From the NCBI GenBank assembly GCA_016780525.1, contig JADHLR010000018.1:1-16340 (forward strand): a stretch of 16,340 nucleotides of DNA. Reading direction: 5' to 3'. Position numbers and translations under genes: made by a program. A model generated the notes under the pieces. The model searched no databases, had not been told where the DNA came from, and saw only the letters and a list, made by a program, of their open reading frames with translations. The DNA is from Candidatus Puniceispirillum sp. GTDB lineage: Bacteria; Pseudomonadota; Alphaproteobacteria; Puniceispirillales; Puniceispirillaceae. Positions 6,764-13,556 of the stretch are shown piece after piece; the stretch's first letter is position 1; every line of letters begins with the position of its first letter.

Positions 6764-7735
6764 ATGACAACGCCGACACCGAATGCGCATAAGGGCCAGA
6801 GCCCGGCAGAAGCTGTGCGTCTATCAAGCCGCCACCTGCTTGGCATTGAAGGTATGTCGCCGCTGGAAATTCGCGCGCTTCTGGATCGCGGCAATCATTT
6901 CGCCGATCACCCAACCGATGGCAACAGCGTCGCACTGCACGGCAAAACCATCGTCAATTTATTCTACGAAAACTCGACGCGCACCCGGACATCTTTTGAA
7001 TTAGCCGCAAAACGGCTTGGCGGCTCGGTTCTCAATATCGCCGTCGCCGGGTCCTCGGTGAAAAAAGGCGAAACGCTGCTCGACACGGCGACAACGCTGA
7101 ATGCCATGCATCCGGATATTCTGGTTGTCCGTCACAATTGTTCAGGCGCCGCACGATTGCTCAGCCAGCATGTTGACGCAGCCGTGATCAATGCTGGCGA
7201 TGGTCGGCATGAACATCCGACACAAGCGCTGCTTGACGCGCTGACGATCCAGCGGCGGATTGGCCGGATCGAAGGTCTGACCGTTGCGATTTGTGGTGAT
7301 ATCGCAAATAGCCGGGTGGCGCGCTCAAATATTCATTTGCTCAGCACGCTTGGCGCAAAGATTCGCCTGGTGTGTCCGCCAACATTGCTGCCAGCCGATA
7401 TCCAGCATATGGGGGTTGAGGTTTATACCGATATGGAAAGCGGCATCGCCGACGCTGATATCGTGATGATGCTACGCCTCCAGACCGAGCGCATGGCCGG
7501 CACCGAAACCCCGTCTCAGCGCGAATATTTCAACCTTTTCGGGCTGAACCAGGACAAGCTGAACCGGGCGGCGCCAAGAGCGCTGATCATGCATCCCGGG
7601 CCGATGAACCGTGGTGTCGAAATTGACTCGGCGATTGCCGATGATGTTGAAAAAAGCCTGATCCATATTCAGGTGGAGATGGGCGTTGCCGCCCGCATGG
7701 CCTGCCTCGAAGCGATTTCTCTGGGGGCCCTATGA
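6764..7735 (+). CDS. pyrB: Aspartate carbamoyltransferase catalytic chain
   Basis: A 323-residue catalytic subunit that condenses carbamoyl phosphate and aspartate to carbamoyl aspartate, the committed step of pyrimidine synthesis. The carbamoyl-phosphate domain carries STRTRTSFE (71-79) and the SSVKKGETL loop (98-106). HPTQALLDAL (151-160) and the LRLQTERM segment contribute to the active site and the aspartate domain. HPGPMNRGVEI, the C-terminal 240s-type loop, is present. All key residues appear intact. The ATG at 6764 is the only start leaving the usual RHLLGIEGMS opening near residue 23, although no ribosome site precedes it. The stop overlaps the next gene by ATGA. That neighbour encodes a degenerate dihydroorotase, the arrangement expected for the dodecameric PyrB-PyrC-like aspartate transcarbamylases. 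No pyrI-type regulatory chain gene follows. Confidence 0.97.
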   Translation: MTTPTPNAHKGQSPAEAVRLSSRHLLGIEGMSPLEIRALLDRGNHFADHPTDGNSVALHGKTIVNLFYENSTRTRTSFELAAKRLGGSVLNIAVAGSSVKKGETLLDTATTLNAMHPDILVVRHNCSGAARLLSQHVDAAVINAGDGRHEHPTQALLDALTIQRRIGRIEGLTVAICGDIANSRVARSNIHLLSTLGAKIRLVCPPTLLPADIQHMGVEVYTDMESGIADADIVMMLRLQTERMAGTETPSQREYFNLFGLNQDKLNRAAPRALIMHPGPMNRGVEIDSAIADDVEKSLIHIQVEMGVAARMACLEAISLGAL

Positions 7736-9027
7736 CTGTGACACGTTTCTACAATGCCCACATCATCGACCCGTCGCAGGCGATTGATGGCATTGGCTAT
7801 CTGGACATAACCGACAGCCATATATCAGCAGTCAGCTTGGGGCAGCCAGCCACGGATGCGACATGCGACAAAAAAATTGACTGTAAACAGGCGGTTTTGG
7901 CGCCGGGCCTTGTTGATATGCGGGTGCAATCTGCCGATCCGGGTGCCGAGCATCTGGAATCGCTGGCAACCTTACTGGCCGCTGCCGCCAAAGGTGGCAT
8001 CACCGCGCTGGCCTGCTTGCCAAACACCCGACCGGTGATTGACGAAGCAAGCGCGATTGATTCGTTATGTTTGCGCGCATCGCGTATCGGCGGCCCCCGC
8101 CTCTATGCCTATGGCGCCGCAACAAAAGGGCTGGAAGGCGCCGAAATGGCCGAGCTTGGCCTGATGGCAGAGGCCGGTGCTATTGGATTTACCAACGGCA
8201 CAAGCGCCATTGCAAATAGTCTGACGATGCGCCGTCTGCTGGCCTATACCAGCATGCTTGACCGTCCCTTTATCCAGCATTGCGAAGATCCAGACCTTAC
8301 CGAAAAAGGCGAGATGAATGAGGGGGAAACCTCGACACGGCTTGGCCTCATTGGCATGCCAGCCGAGGCCGAAGTGATCATTCTTGACCGTGACCTGCAT
8401 CTGCTGCGCCGCACCGGTGGGCGCTACCATGTTGCGCATTTATCGACCCGCGCGGCGATTGATGCGGTGCGACGCGCCAAGGCTGAGGGGCTGGCGGTGA
8501 CAGCCGATACGGCCCCGCCCTATTTCCTGTTAAACGAACTGGCTGTCAGCACCTATAATACGGCGTTTAAATTATCGCCACCATTGCGCAGCGAAGATGA
8601 CCGGCTGGCAGTGGTCGAGGGACTGGCCGATGGCACGATTGACGCCATCGCGTCAGACCATATGCCGGTTGACCGCGATGCCAAAACCCAGCCATTTGGC
8701 CCGGCAGCGCCCGGTGCCTCTGGCGTTGATACTTTGTTGGCTCTTAGCTTGACGCTGGTGCATCAAAACCACATCACGCTGAGCCGCGCGATCGAACTGC
8801 TCAGCCTTGCGCCTTCGACCATTCTGGATATTGACGGCGGCACTCTTATGCCGGGCGCATCTGCTAATTTTATGCTGTTCCGGCCTGATAGCAGCTGGAT
8901 TATTAAAGGCGCCGATTTTGCCTCGCATTCACGCATCACCCCGTTTGAGTCGCATCCGGTGCAAGGCGTCGTCGATATGACCTATATAAATGGTGAACAG
9001 ATTTACCCAGTCACAGCTTTGGATTAA
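7732..9027 (+). CDS. pyrX: Dihydroorotase-like protein, probably catalytically inactive
   Basis: A 431-residue class I dihydroorotase homologue of the amidohydrolase superfamily. Overall fold markers remain: the DPGAEH and CLPNTRPVID segments (69-104), H183 in QHCED, H236 in HVAHLST and D309 in ASDHMP. However, the metal-binding HxH after the first strand is R64-V-Q66, the bridging-Asp region reads FTNG (153-156) instead of FxDDG, and the last histidine of SDHAPH is V313. So three metal ligands and a substrate-site residue appear missing. In pseudomonads such pseudo-dihydroorotases are needed only to assemble active PyrB, and similar alphaproteobacterial proteins often show DMRV in place of DxHxH. 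The overlap with pyrB (ATGA) fits equimolar production of a complex. A genuine dihydroorotase would have to be encoded elsewhere. It is often annotated pyrC, which would overstate its function. Confidence 0.88.
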   Translation: MTVTRFYNAHIIDPSQAIDGIGYLDITDSHISAVSLGQPATDATCDKKIDCKQAVLAPGLVDMRVQSADPGAEHLESLATLLAAAAKGGITALACLPNTRPVIDEASAIDSLCLRASRIGGPRLYAYGAATKGLEGAEMAELGLMAEAGAIGFTNGTSAIANSLTMRRLLAYTSMLDRPFIQHCEDPDLTEKGEMNEGETSTRLGLIGMPAEAEVIILDRDLHLLRRTGGRYHVAHLSTRAAIDAVRRAKAEGLAVTADTAPPYFLLNELAVSTYNTAFKLSPPLRSEDDRLAVVEGLADGTIDAIASDHMPVDRDAKTQPFGPAAPGASGVDTLLALSLTLVHQNHITLSRAIELLSLAPSTILDIDGGTLMPGASANFMLFRPDSSWIIKGADFASHSRITPFESHPVQGVVDMTYINGEQIYPVTALD

Positions 9028-9040
9028 TCCGGAACGCGTT

Positions 9041-9643
9041 ATGATGACTGACCAGATTCTTTTATTTTCAGCCCTGAGCGTCGCTGCCTATCTGCTTGGC
9101 AGTGTGCCATTTGGCCTGATTTTTACCAAAATCTCTGGCCGTGGTGATATTCGCGGCATTGGCAGCGGCAATATCGGCGCCACCAATGTGTTGCGCACCG
9201 GCAGCCGTAAACTGGCCGGACTCACATTGATTTTTGACGCCGGTAAAGGCGCTGTCGCTGTGGCGGTTGCCAGTCATTTTGCCGGCAGCCAGATGGCCGC
9301 TGTTGCCGGCTTGCTGGTTGTTGCCGGTCACTGTTTTCCGATCTGGCTGAAATTTGTTGGTGGCAAAGGCGTCGCCACCAGCCTTGCGGTGTTTGCAACG
9401 CTGGATTTGCGGCTTGGCGGACTGTTTGTTCTGGTCTGGCTTGTCACCGCTTGGTTGTCGCGCTTTTCATCGCTTGCCGCGCTCTGCGCCGTGCTGGCGG
9501 TGACGACTGGTAGCTTTTTTCTGCTGGATGATGGCGTCACCCAGATCATCATTCTTCTGCTGAGCGCGCTTGTCTGGACCCGCCATCACGCCAATATCGG
9601 GCGACTGTTAAACGGCACCGAGACCAAAATTGGCGTAAAATAA
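9041..9643 (+). CDS. plsY: Acyl-phosphate:glycerol-3-phosphate acyltransferase PlsY
   Basis: A 200-residue integral membrane enzyme that moves the acyl group from acyl-phosphate to glycerol-3-phosphate, the first step of phospholipid synthesis in the PlsX/PlsY route. Hydrophobic segments lie at about 5-28, 60-80, 85-104, 112-139, 143-162 and 166-180. The three family motifs are visible: GSGNIGATNVLRTG (41-54), GHCFPIWLKFVGGKGVATS (96-114), and RHHANIGRLLNGTE (181-194). The start is ATG at 9041, with GGAA six bases upstream, giving a first membrane helix immediately; upstream in-frame ATGs lie inside the preceding gene. It follows the pyrimidine gene by 13 bp and is probably cotranscribed, with no metabolic link apparent. 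Its stop codon is the first of several repeated in frame just downstream. Confidence 0.95.
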   Translation: MMTDQILLFSALSVAAYLLGSVPFGLIFTKISGRGDIRGIGSGNIGATNVLRTGSRKLAGLTLIFDAGKGAVAVAVASHFAGSQMAAVAGLLVVAGHCFPIWLKFVGGKGVATSLAVFATLDLRLGGLFVLVWLVTAWLSRFSSLAALCAVLAVTTGSFFLLDDGVTQIIILLLSALVWTRHHANIGRLLNGTETKIGVK

Positions 9644-9691
9644 CTGGCGGTATGATAACTGGCCGTAAAATAATTGGCGGCGAAATTACCT
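9632..9691 (+). repeat. Four 15-bp codon-phased repeats carrying the plsY stop
   Basis: Four consecutive 15-bp units begin inside the last three codons of plsY: GGCGTAAAATAACTG, GCGGTATGATAACTG, GCCGTAAAATAATTG and GCGGCGAAATTACCT. The period is exactly five codons, so the stop recurs in frame: TAA at 9641, TGA-TAA at 9653-9658, TAA at 9671. The fourth unit has drifted to TTA. The units resemble those after ruvX in carrying GGCG followed by an AATAA-like core. Confidence 0.75.
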
Positions 9692-9722
9692 TTACTGGCA
9701 TAGCCGGTCTGAATTCAACTGC

Positions 9723-9738
9723 TTAACCGTTTGTTAAC
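9723..9738 (+). promoter_or_regulatory. CtrA-type box TTAA-N7-TTAAC upstream of dprA
   Basis: TTAACCGTTTGTTAAC matches the full alphaproteobacterial CtrA consensus, two TTAA half sites with seven bases between. It lies 38 to 23 bp before the dprA ATG, and 11 bp upstream of a TATAAA -10. This places it where a -35 element would be, the usual position for CtrA activation. CtrA control of dprA and other DNA-uptake genes is known in Rhodobacter capsulatus. Binding here is inferred. Confidence 0.6.
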
Positions 9739-9748
9739 ACGGCTTGTT

Positions 9749-9754
9749 TATAAA
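9749..9754 (+). promoter_or_regulatory. Candidate -10 box of dprA (TATAAA)
   Basis: TATAAA matches the consensus at 5 of 6 positions and ends six bases before the dprA ATG. No good sigma-70 -35 is present at 16-18 bp; the CtrA-type box occupies that place, as expected for an activator-dependent promoter. Confidence 0.5.
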
Positions 9755-9760
9755 GTGTGC

Positions 9761-10873
9761 ATGAACAAGTCGGAACAGATTGCCCGATTGCGGCTGATCA
9801 GAACACGCAATATCGGCCCGATGACCTATAGCCTGTTAATGCGTCGTTACGGGTCGGCAGAGGCCGCGATTGCCGCCATTCCGACGCTGGCACAACGCGG
9901 CGGCAGCAAAATTTCTCTGGCCAGCATCGCCAGTGTGACAGCCGAGCTTGAATCAATCGACGCCGCCGACGCGGTTCTGTTATGGCGTGACAGCGAATAT
10001 TACCCGGAACGCCTTGCCCAATTTGATGATGCGCCGGCCTGTATCACAGCGCGTGGCAATCTGCATCTACTGACACAGCCAATGATTGCCATTGTCGGGG
10101 CGCGGAATGCCTCGATCAACGCCCAGCGTCATGCGCATAACATCGCCAGCGAACTCGGCAAACATGGCTATATCATTGTATCAGGCATGGCCCGCGGCAT
10201 TGATGCTGCGGCGCATCGCGGGGCGCTGGACACCGGCACCATTGGCGTTATCGCTGGCGGTATCGATATTGTCTACCCACCGGAAAATGCAGATCTGTTT
10301 GAAGAGGTTGCATCACGCGGACTGCTGCTTGCAGAAATGCCGCCAGCGACAAAGCCAACGCCCAAACATTTTCCCATCCGCAACCGGGTGATTGCCAGTC
10401 TGGCCGTTGGTGTTGTGGTTGCCGAAGCGGCGCACCGGTCAGGCTCGCTGATCACCGCCAGAGAAGCCGCAACCCGGGGCAGCGATGTGATGGCGGTACC
10501 CGGATCACCGCTTGACCCGCGTTCAGATGGCTGTAACCGGCTGATCCGTGACGGCGCCACATTGGTGCAAAATGTGGCGGATGTGATCGAATGTGTGAGT
10601 CGCCAGCCGGCGGTCAGAATACCACCCGCACAATTTGAATGGACAGACAGCATGCGCCAGACAATTGACCAAACAGCGGTTGATCGCTGCCGCCAAAAAC
10701 TGGCGCAGGATTTGTCGCTCGACCCGGTCGATATTGATGAATTAATCAGCTGGTGCGAGATGCCCGCACCGGTTGTCTGGGCAGCTATTCTGGAATTGGA
10801 AATCGCCGGCATCGTGACCCGGCATTATGGCAATCGCGTCGCCCGTATTGCGCAGCAATCAGCAGATAAATAA
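9761..10873 (+). CDS. dprA: DNA-processing protein DprA (Smf family)
   Basis: A 370-residue DprA, which binds incoming single-stranded DNA and loads RecA during transformation. A helix-hairpin-helix/SAM-like N-terminal domain (about 5-60, RTRNIGP) precedes the Rossmann-like DNA-binding domain: VGARNAS (112-118), SGMARGID (141-148), GGIDIVYPPEN (166-176), FPIRNRVIA (204-212), GSLITAREA (228-236) and the VPGSPLDPRSDGCNRLI block (246-262). A C-terminal winged-helix DML1-like domain (about 300-360) is typical of proteobacterial DprA. The ATG at 9761 is preferred over an in-frame TTG at 9731, because the latter lies inside the predicted promoter. No Shine-Dalgarno sequence precedes it, and the -10 is so close that the message may be leaderless. 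It is separated from plsY by about 117 bp containing repeats and a CtrA-type box, suggesting independent control. Confidence 0.95.
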   Translation: MNKSEQIARLRLIRTRNIGPMTYSLLMRRYGSAEAAIAAIPTLAQRGGSKISLASIASVTAELESIDAADAVLLWRDSEYYPERLAQFDDAPACITARGNLHLLTQPMIAIVGARNASINAQRHAHNIASELGKHGYIIVSGMARGIDAAAHRGALDTGTIGVIAGGIDIVYPPENADLFEEVASRGLLLAEMPPATKPTPKHFPIRNRVIASLAVGVVVAEAAHRSGSLITAREAATRGSDVMAVPGSPLDPRSDGCNRLIRDGATLVQNVADVIECVSRQPAVRIPPAQFEWTDSMRQTIDQTAVDRCRQKLAQDLSLDPVDIDELISWCEMPAPVVWAAILELEIAGIVTRHYGNRVARIAQQSADK

Positions 10874-10890
10874 TCAAAAAATCGCCAGAC

Positions 10891-10916
10891 GTTTTGACAA
10901 GAAGTTTTGACAAAAA
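10891..10916 (+). repeat. 13-bp tandem repeat GTTTTGACAARAA with two TTGACA hexamers
   Basis: Two copies at 10891-10903 and 10904-10916 differ at one base. Each contains a perfect -35 hexamer, TTGACA (10894-10899 and 10907-10912). They sit in the dprA-topA gap, directly upstream of topA. Confidence 0.8.
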
Positions 10917-10935
10917 GCTTTTTTAGCTTTATCGC
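10907..10935 (+). promoter_or_regulatory. Candidate topA promoter, TTGACA-N17-TATCGC
   Basis: The second TTGACA (10907-10912) is 17 bp from TATCGC (10930-10935), giving a predicted leader of about 20 bases to the topA ATG, with AGGA at 10955-10958 as ribosome site. The spacer contains a small inverted repeat, AAAGCT (10914-10919), five T, AGCTTT (10925-10930). Promoters of topA respond to supercoiling in several bacteria; that this one does is speculation. Confidence 0.5.
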
Positions 10936-10964
10936 AGTCGGTTCATTCATGTATAGGACAGGCC

Positions 10965-13556
10965 ATGAAAGTCGTTGTTGTTGAGTCGCCGGCCAAAGCT
11001 AAAACGATCAACCGTTACCTTGGTGATGATTTTAAGGTGTTGGCATCATATGGCCATGTGTGCGACCTGCCCAGCAAAGATGGGTCAGTTCTGCCCGACA
11101 ATGATTTTGAGATGAAATGGCAGGTTTCGACCGGATCAGAGAAACATCTCAAAGACATTATTTCAGCGCTTAAAGGCGCCGATAAGCTGATTTTGGCAAC
11201 TGACCCGGACCGTGAGGGTGAGGCCATTAGCTGGCATGTTCTGGAACAGCTGAAAACAAAAAAACTGGTCGATGGCCTGCCGGTCGAACGGGTGGTGTTC
11301 AACGAAGTGACCAAATCCGCAATTCTGCAGGCAATGGAGCAGCCGCGCCAGCTTGATGAAGAGTTGATCAATGCTTATCGGGCGCGTCGGGCGCTTGATT
11401 ATCTTGTTGGGTTCTCCATCTCACCGGTATTGTGGCGCAAACTGCCCGGGTCAAAATCGGCCGGGCGCGTTCAGTCGGTGGCACTGCGCCTTGTATGCGA
11501 ACGCGAAGCCGAAATCGAGGCCTTTCAATCACAGGAATATTGGAGCATCGAGGCCGAACTCAGCAAATCTGACGGGCGCCAATTTACCGCGCGGCTGACC
11601 CAGCTTGACGGACAAAAACTCGACAGGCTCGATGTGAAAACCGAAGCCGAAGCACAGGCAGCTGTTGACAAAATTCTGGCGTCAGAGCTGTCGGTCTCGG
11701 CGGTAGAAACGAAACGCGTCAAGCGCAACCCGCAACCGCCTTTCACCACATCAACATTACAGCAAGAAGCCTCACGCAAGCTTGGGTTCTCTGCCAGCCG
11801 GACAATGCAGATTGCGCAAAAACTCTATGAGGGCATCAATATCGGCAGCGAAACAACCGGTTTGATCACCTATATGCGAACCGATGGGGTGCAGCTTGGC
11901 GCTGAGGCAATTGGCACCATCAGAGACGATATTGGCAGCCGCTTCGGCGCCCGCTATGTGCCGGAAAAGCCGCGGGTATACAAAACCAAAGCGGCAAATG
12001 CACAAGAAGCGCATGAGGCCATCCGGCCCACCGCGATTGAGCGTGATCCAAAAGCCATGCAAGCCTATTTAGACCATGATCAGTTCCGGCTGTATGAGCT
12101 GATCTGGAAGCGCACAATCGCCAGCCAGATGCAATCTGCCGAACTTGACCAGACGGGCGTTGATATTACCAATCAGTCCGGCGATGCGGTGTTGCGGGCG
12201 AATGGTCAGGTCATGGTGTTTGACGGGTTTTTGTCGGTGTATCGAGAGAGCGTTGATGACAGCAGCGAAGCCGATAGCGGCGATGATTCGGGCAAATTAC
12301 TGCCGGAGATGACCGAGGGTGAGTCCCTTGCCACCGGCGCTGTCACACCGGAACAGCATTTCACCCAGCCACCACCGCGCTTTACCGATGCCAGCCTTGT
12401 CAAACGTATGGAGGAGCTTGGCATCGGGCGGCCATCAACCTATGCGTCGATCATTCAGGTGCTGCAACAACGCAATTATGTGATCAAAGATAAAGGGCGT
12501 TTTATTCCGGAAGACCGTGGCCGCCTTGTATCGACATTTCTTGGCAATTTCTTTGACCGTTATGTTGAGTATAATTTTACCGCTCGTCTGGAAACCCAGC
12601 TCGATGATGTATCGGCCGGCAAACTGGACTGGAAACAGTTACTGGCAGCGTTCTGGCGTGACTTTAAAGCGGCCATCGATGGCACCAAAGATCTCACCAT
12701 AACCAATGTTCTTGACGTTCTTGATGAAGAACTGGGGCCGCATTTTTTCAACGCCGATGACAATGGCGCTTTGATCCGAACCTGCCCGAATTGTGCGAAT
12801 GGGCGTCTCGGTCTGAAACTTGGTAAATTTGGTGCCTTTGTCGGTTGTTCAAATTACCCGGAATGTAAATTCACCAGACAATTGTCAAATGCTGATGGCG
12901 ATAGCGCCGGCGCTGCTGTGACCGACACCGAATTGGGTGTTGACCCGGCCACTGAACTGCCGGTGTTTTTGCGCAATGGCCCTTATGGCCCGTATGTGCA
13001 AATCGGCGATCCAGAGACGAAAAAGCCAAAACGCGCCTCGCTTCCAAAAGGGGCGGATGCCAGCCAGCTTGATCTGCAGGCGGCGCTTGGGCTGCTGGCA
13101 TTGCCACGCGACATTGAAACACACCCGGAAACCGGCGATATGATTCAGGCCGGTATTGGCCGGTTTGGCCCTTATCTCAAATATCAGGGGCGCTATACCA
13201 GCCTGCCAAGCGAAGATGATGTATTGACCGTTGGCATCAACCGCGCCGTTGATCTGCTTGCCGAATCCGCAAAAAAAGCCGGACGATTGCTGGGCGACCA
13301 TCCAAATGGTGGCCAGGTGCATGTCAAAGCCGGGCGTTTCGGCCCCTATGTTGAACATAATAAATTGCGCGCCACTCTGGGCAAAGCGCATGATATGGCC
13401 GAAATCACACTGGAAACCGCTTTGGAACTGCTGGCCGCTAAATTAGCAAAAGGTGGCACCACAAAGAAAGCCGCCAGCAAAAAACCCGCCAGCAAAAAGT
13501 CAGCAACTAAAAAGACTGCCACTAAAAAGTCAGCCAGCAAAAAGGCGGCCAGCTAA
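10965..13556 (+). CDS. topA: DNA topoisomerase I (type IA)
   Basis: An 863-residue type IA topoisomerase that relaxes negative supercoils. The TOPRIM domain has E7 (VVVESPAKAKTI) and D80, D82 and E84 (ATDPDREGEA). The catalytic tyrosine is Y303 in GLITYMRTDG. The core runs to about residue 590 and includes MEELGIGRPSTYASII (482-497). One Cys4 zinc finger follows (C607, C610, C628, C634). Three zinc-less C-terminal repeats come next, each with a GPY core (near 672-683, 715-728 and 775-787). The last 30 residues (834-863) are six pentapeptides of the form KKxA(S/T). Start ATG at 10965 has AGGA upstream and gives the standard MKVVVVESPAK opening. The TAA stop is followed at once by the rnr start in the same frame, so the two genes are almost certainly cotranscribed. 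Confidence 0.97.
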   Translation: MKVVVVESPAKAKTINRYLGDDFKVLASYGHVCDLPSKDGSVLPDNDFEMKWQVSTGSEKHLKDIISALKGADKLILATDPDREGEAISWHVLEQLKTKKLVDGLPVERVVFNEVTKSAILQAMEQPRQLDEELINAYRARRALDYLVGFSISPVLWRKLPGSKSAGRVQSVALRLVCEREAEIEAFQSQEYWSIEAELSKSDGRQFTARLTQLDGQKLDRLDVKTEAEAQAAVDKILASELSVSAVETKRVKRNPQPPFTTSTLQQEASRKLGFSASRTMQIAQKLYEGINIGSETTGLITYMRTDGVQLGAEAIGTIRDDIGSRFGARYVPEKPRVYKTKAANAQEAHEAIRPTAIERDPKAMQAYLDHDQFRLYELIWKRTIASQMQSAELDQTGVDITNQSGDAVLRANGQVMVFDGFLSVYRESVDDSSEADSGDDSGKLLPEMTEGESLATGAVTPEQHFTQPPPRFTDASLVKRMEELGIGRPSTYASIIQVLQQRNYVIKDKGRFIPEDRGRLVSTFLGNFFDRYVEYNFTARLETQLDDVSAGKLDWKQLLAAFWRDFKAAIDGTKDLTITNVLDVLDEELGPHFFNADDNGALIRTCPNCANGRLGLKLGKFGAFVGCSNYPECKFTRQLSNADGDSAGAAVTDTELGVDPATELPVFLRNGPYGPYVQIGDPETKKPKRASLPKGADASQLDLQAALGLLALPRDIETHPETGDMIQAGIGRFGPYLKYQGRYTSLPSEDDVLTVGINRAVDLLAESAKKAGRLLGDHPNGGQVHVKAGRFGPYVEHNKLRATLGKAHDMAEITLETALELLAAKLAKGGTTKKAASKKPASKKSATKKTATKKSASKKAAS
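13464..13553 (+). repeat. Six 15-bp units encoding the KKxA(S/T) tail of TopA
   Basis: The units encode KKAAS, KKPAS, KKSAT, KKTAT, KKSAS and KKAAS, residues 834-863, and run right up to the stop. The codons differ between copies, so the period is kept at the protein level. The lysine/alanine-rich pattern resembles histone H1-like tails and is likely to bind DNA without sequence preference. Confidence 0.9.

Noticed and set aside
8990..9040. Earlier in-frame ATG for plsY
   Set aside because: It lies inside the preceding gene and adds a polar stretch before the first membrane helix; ATG 9041 has GGAA at the right distance.
9731..9760. TTG start giving dprA ten more residues
   Set aside because: It overlaps the predicted promoter and has no ribosome site; MNKSEQIARL is a normal DprA opening.
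10273..10812. A 179-codon minus-strand frame opposite dprA
   Set aside because: It lies entirely within a clearly coding gene and its translation is serine/threonine-rich with no domain-like pattern, as expected of an antisense shadow.
10912..10930. AT-rich hairpin AAAGCT-T5-AGCTTT as the dprA terminator
   Set aside because: The stem is only six weak pairs with no T-run after it, and it lies in the spacer of the topA promoter.
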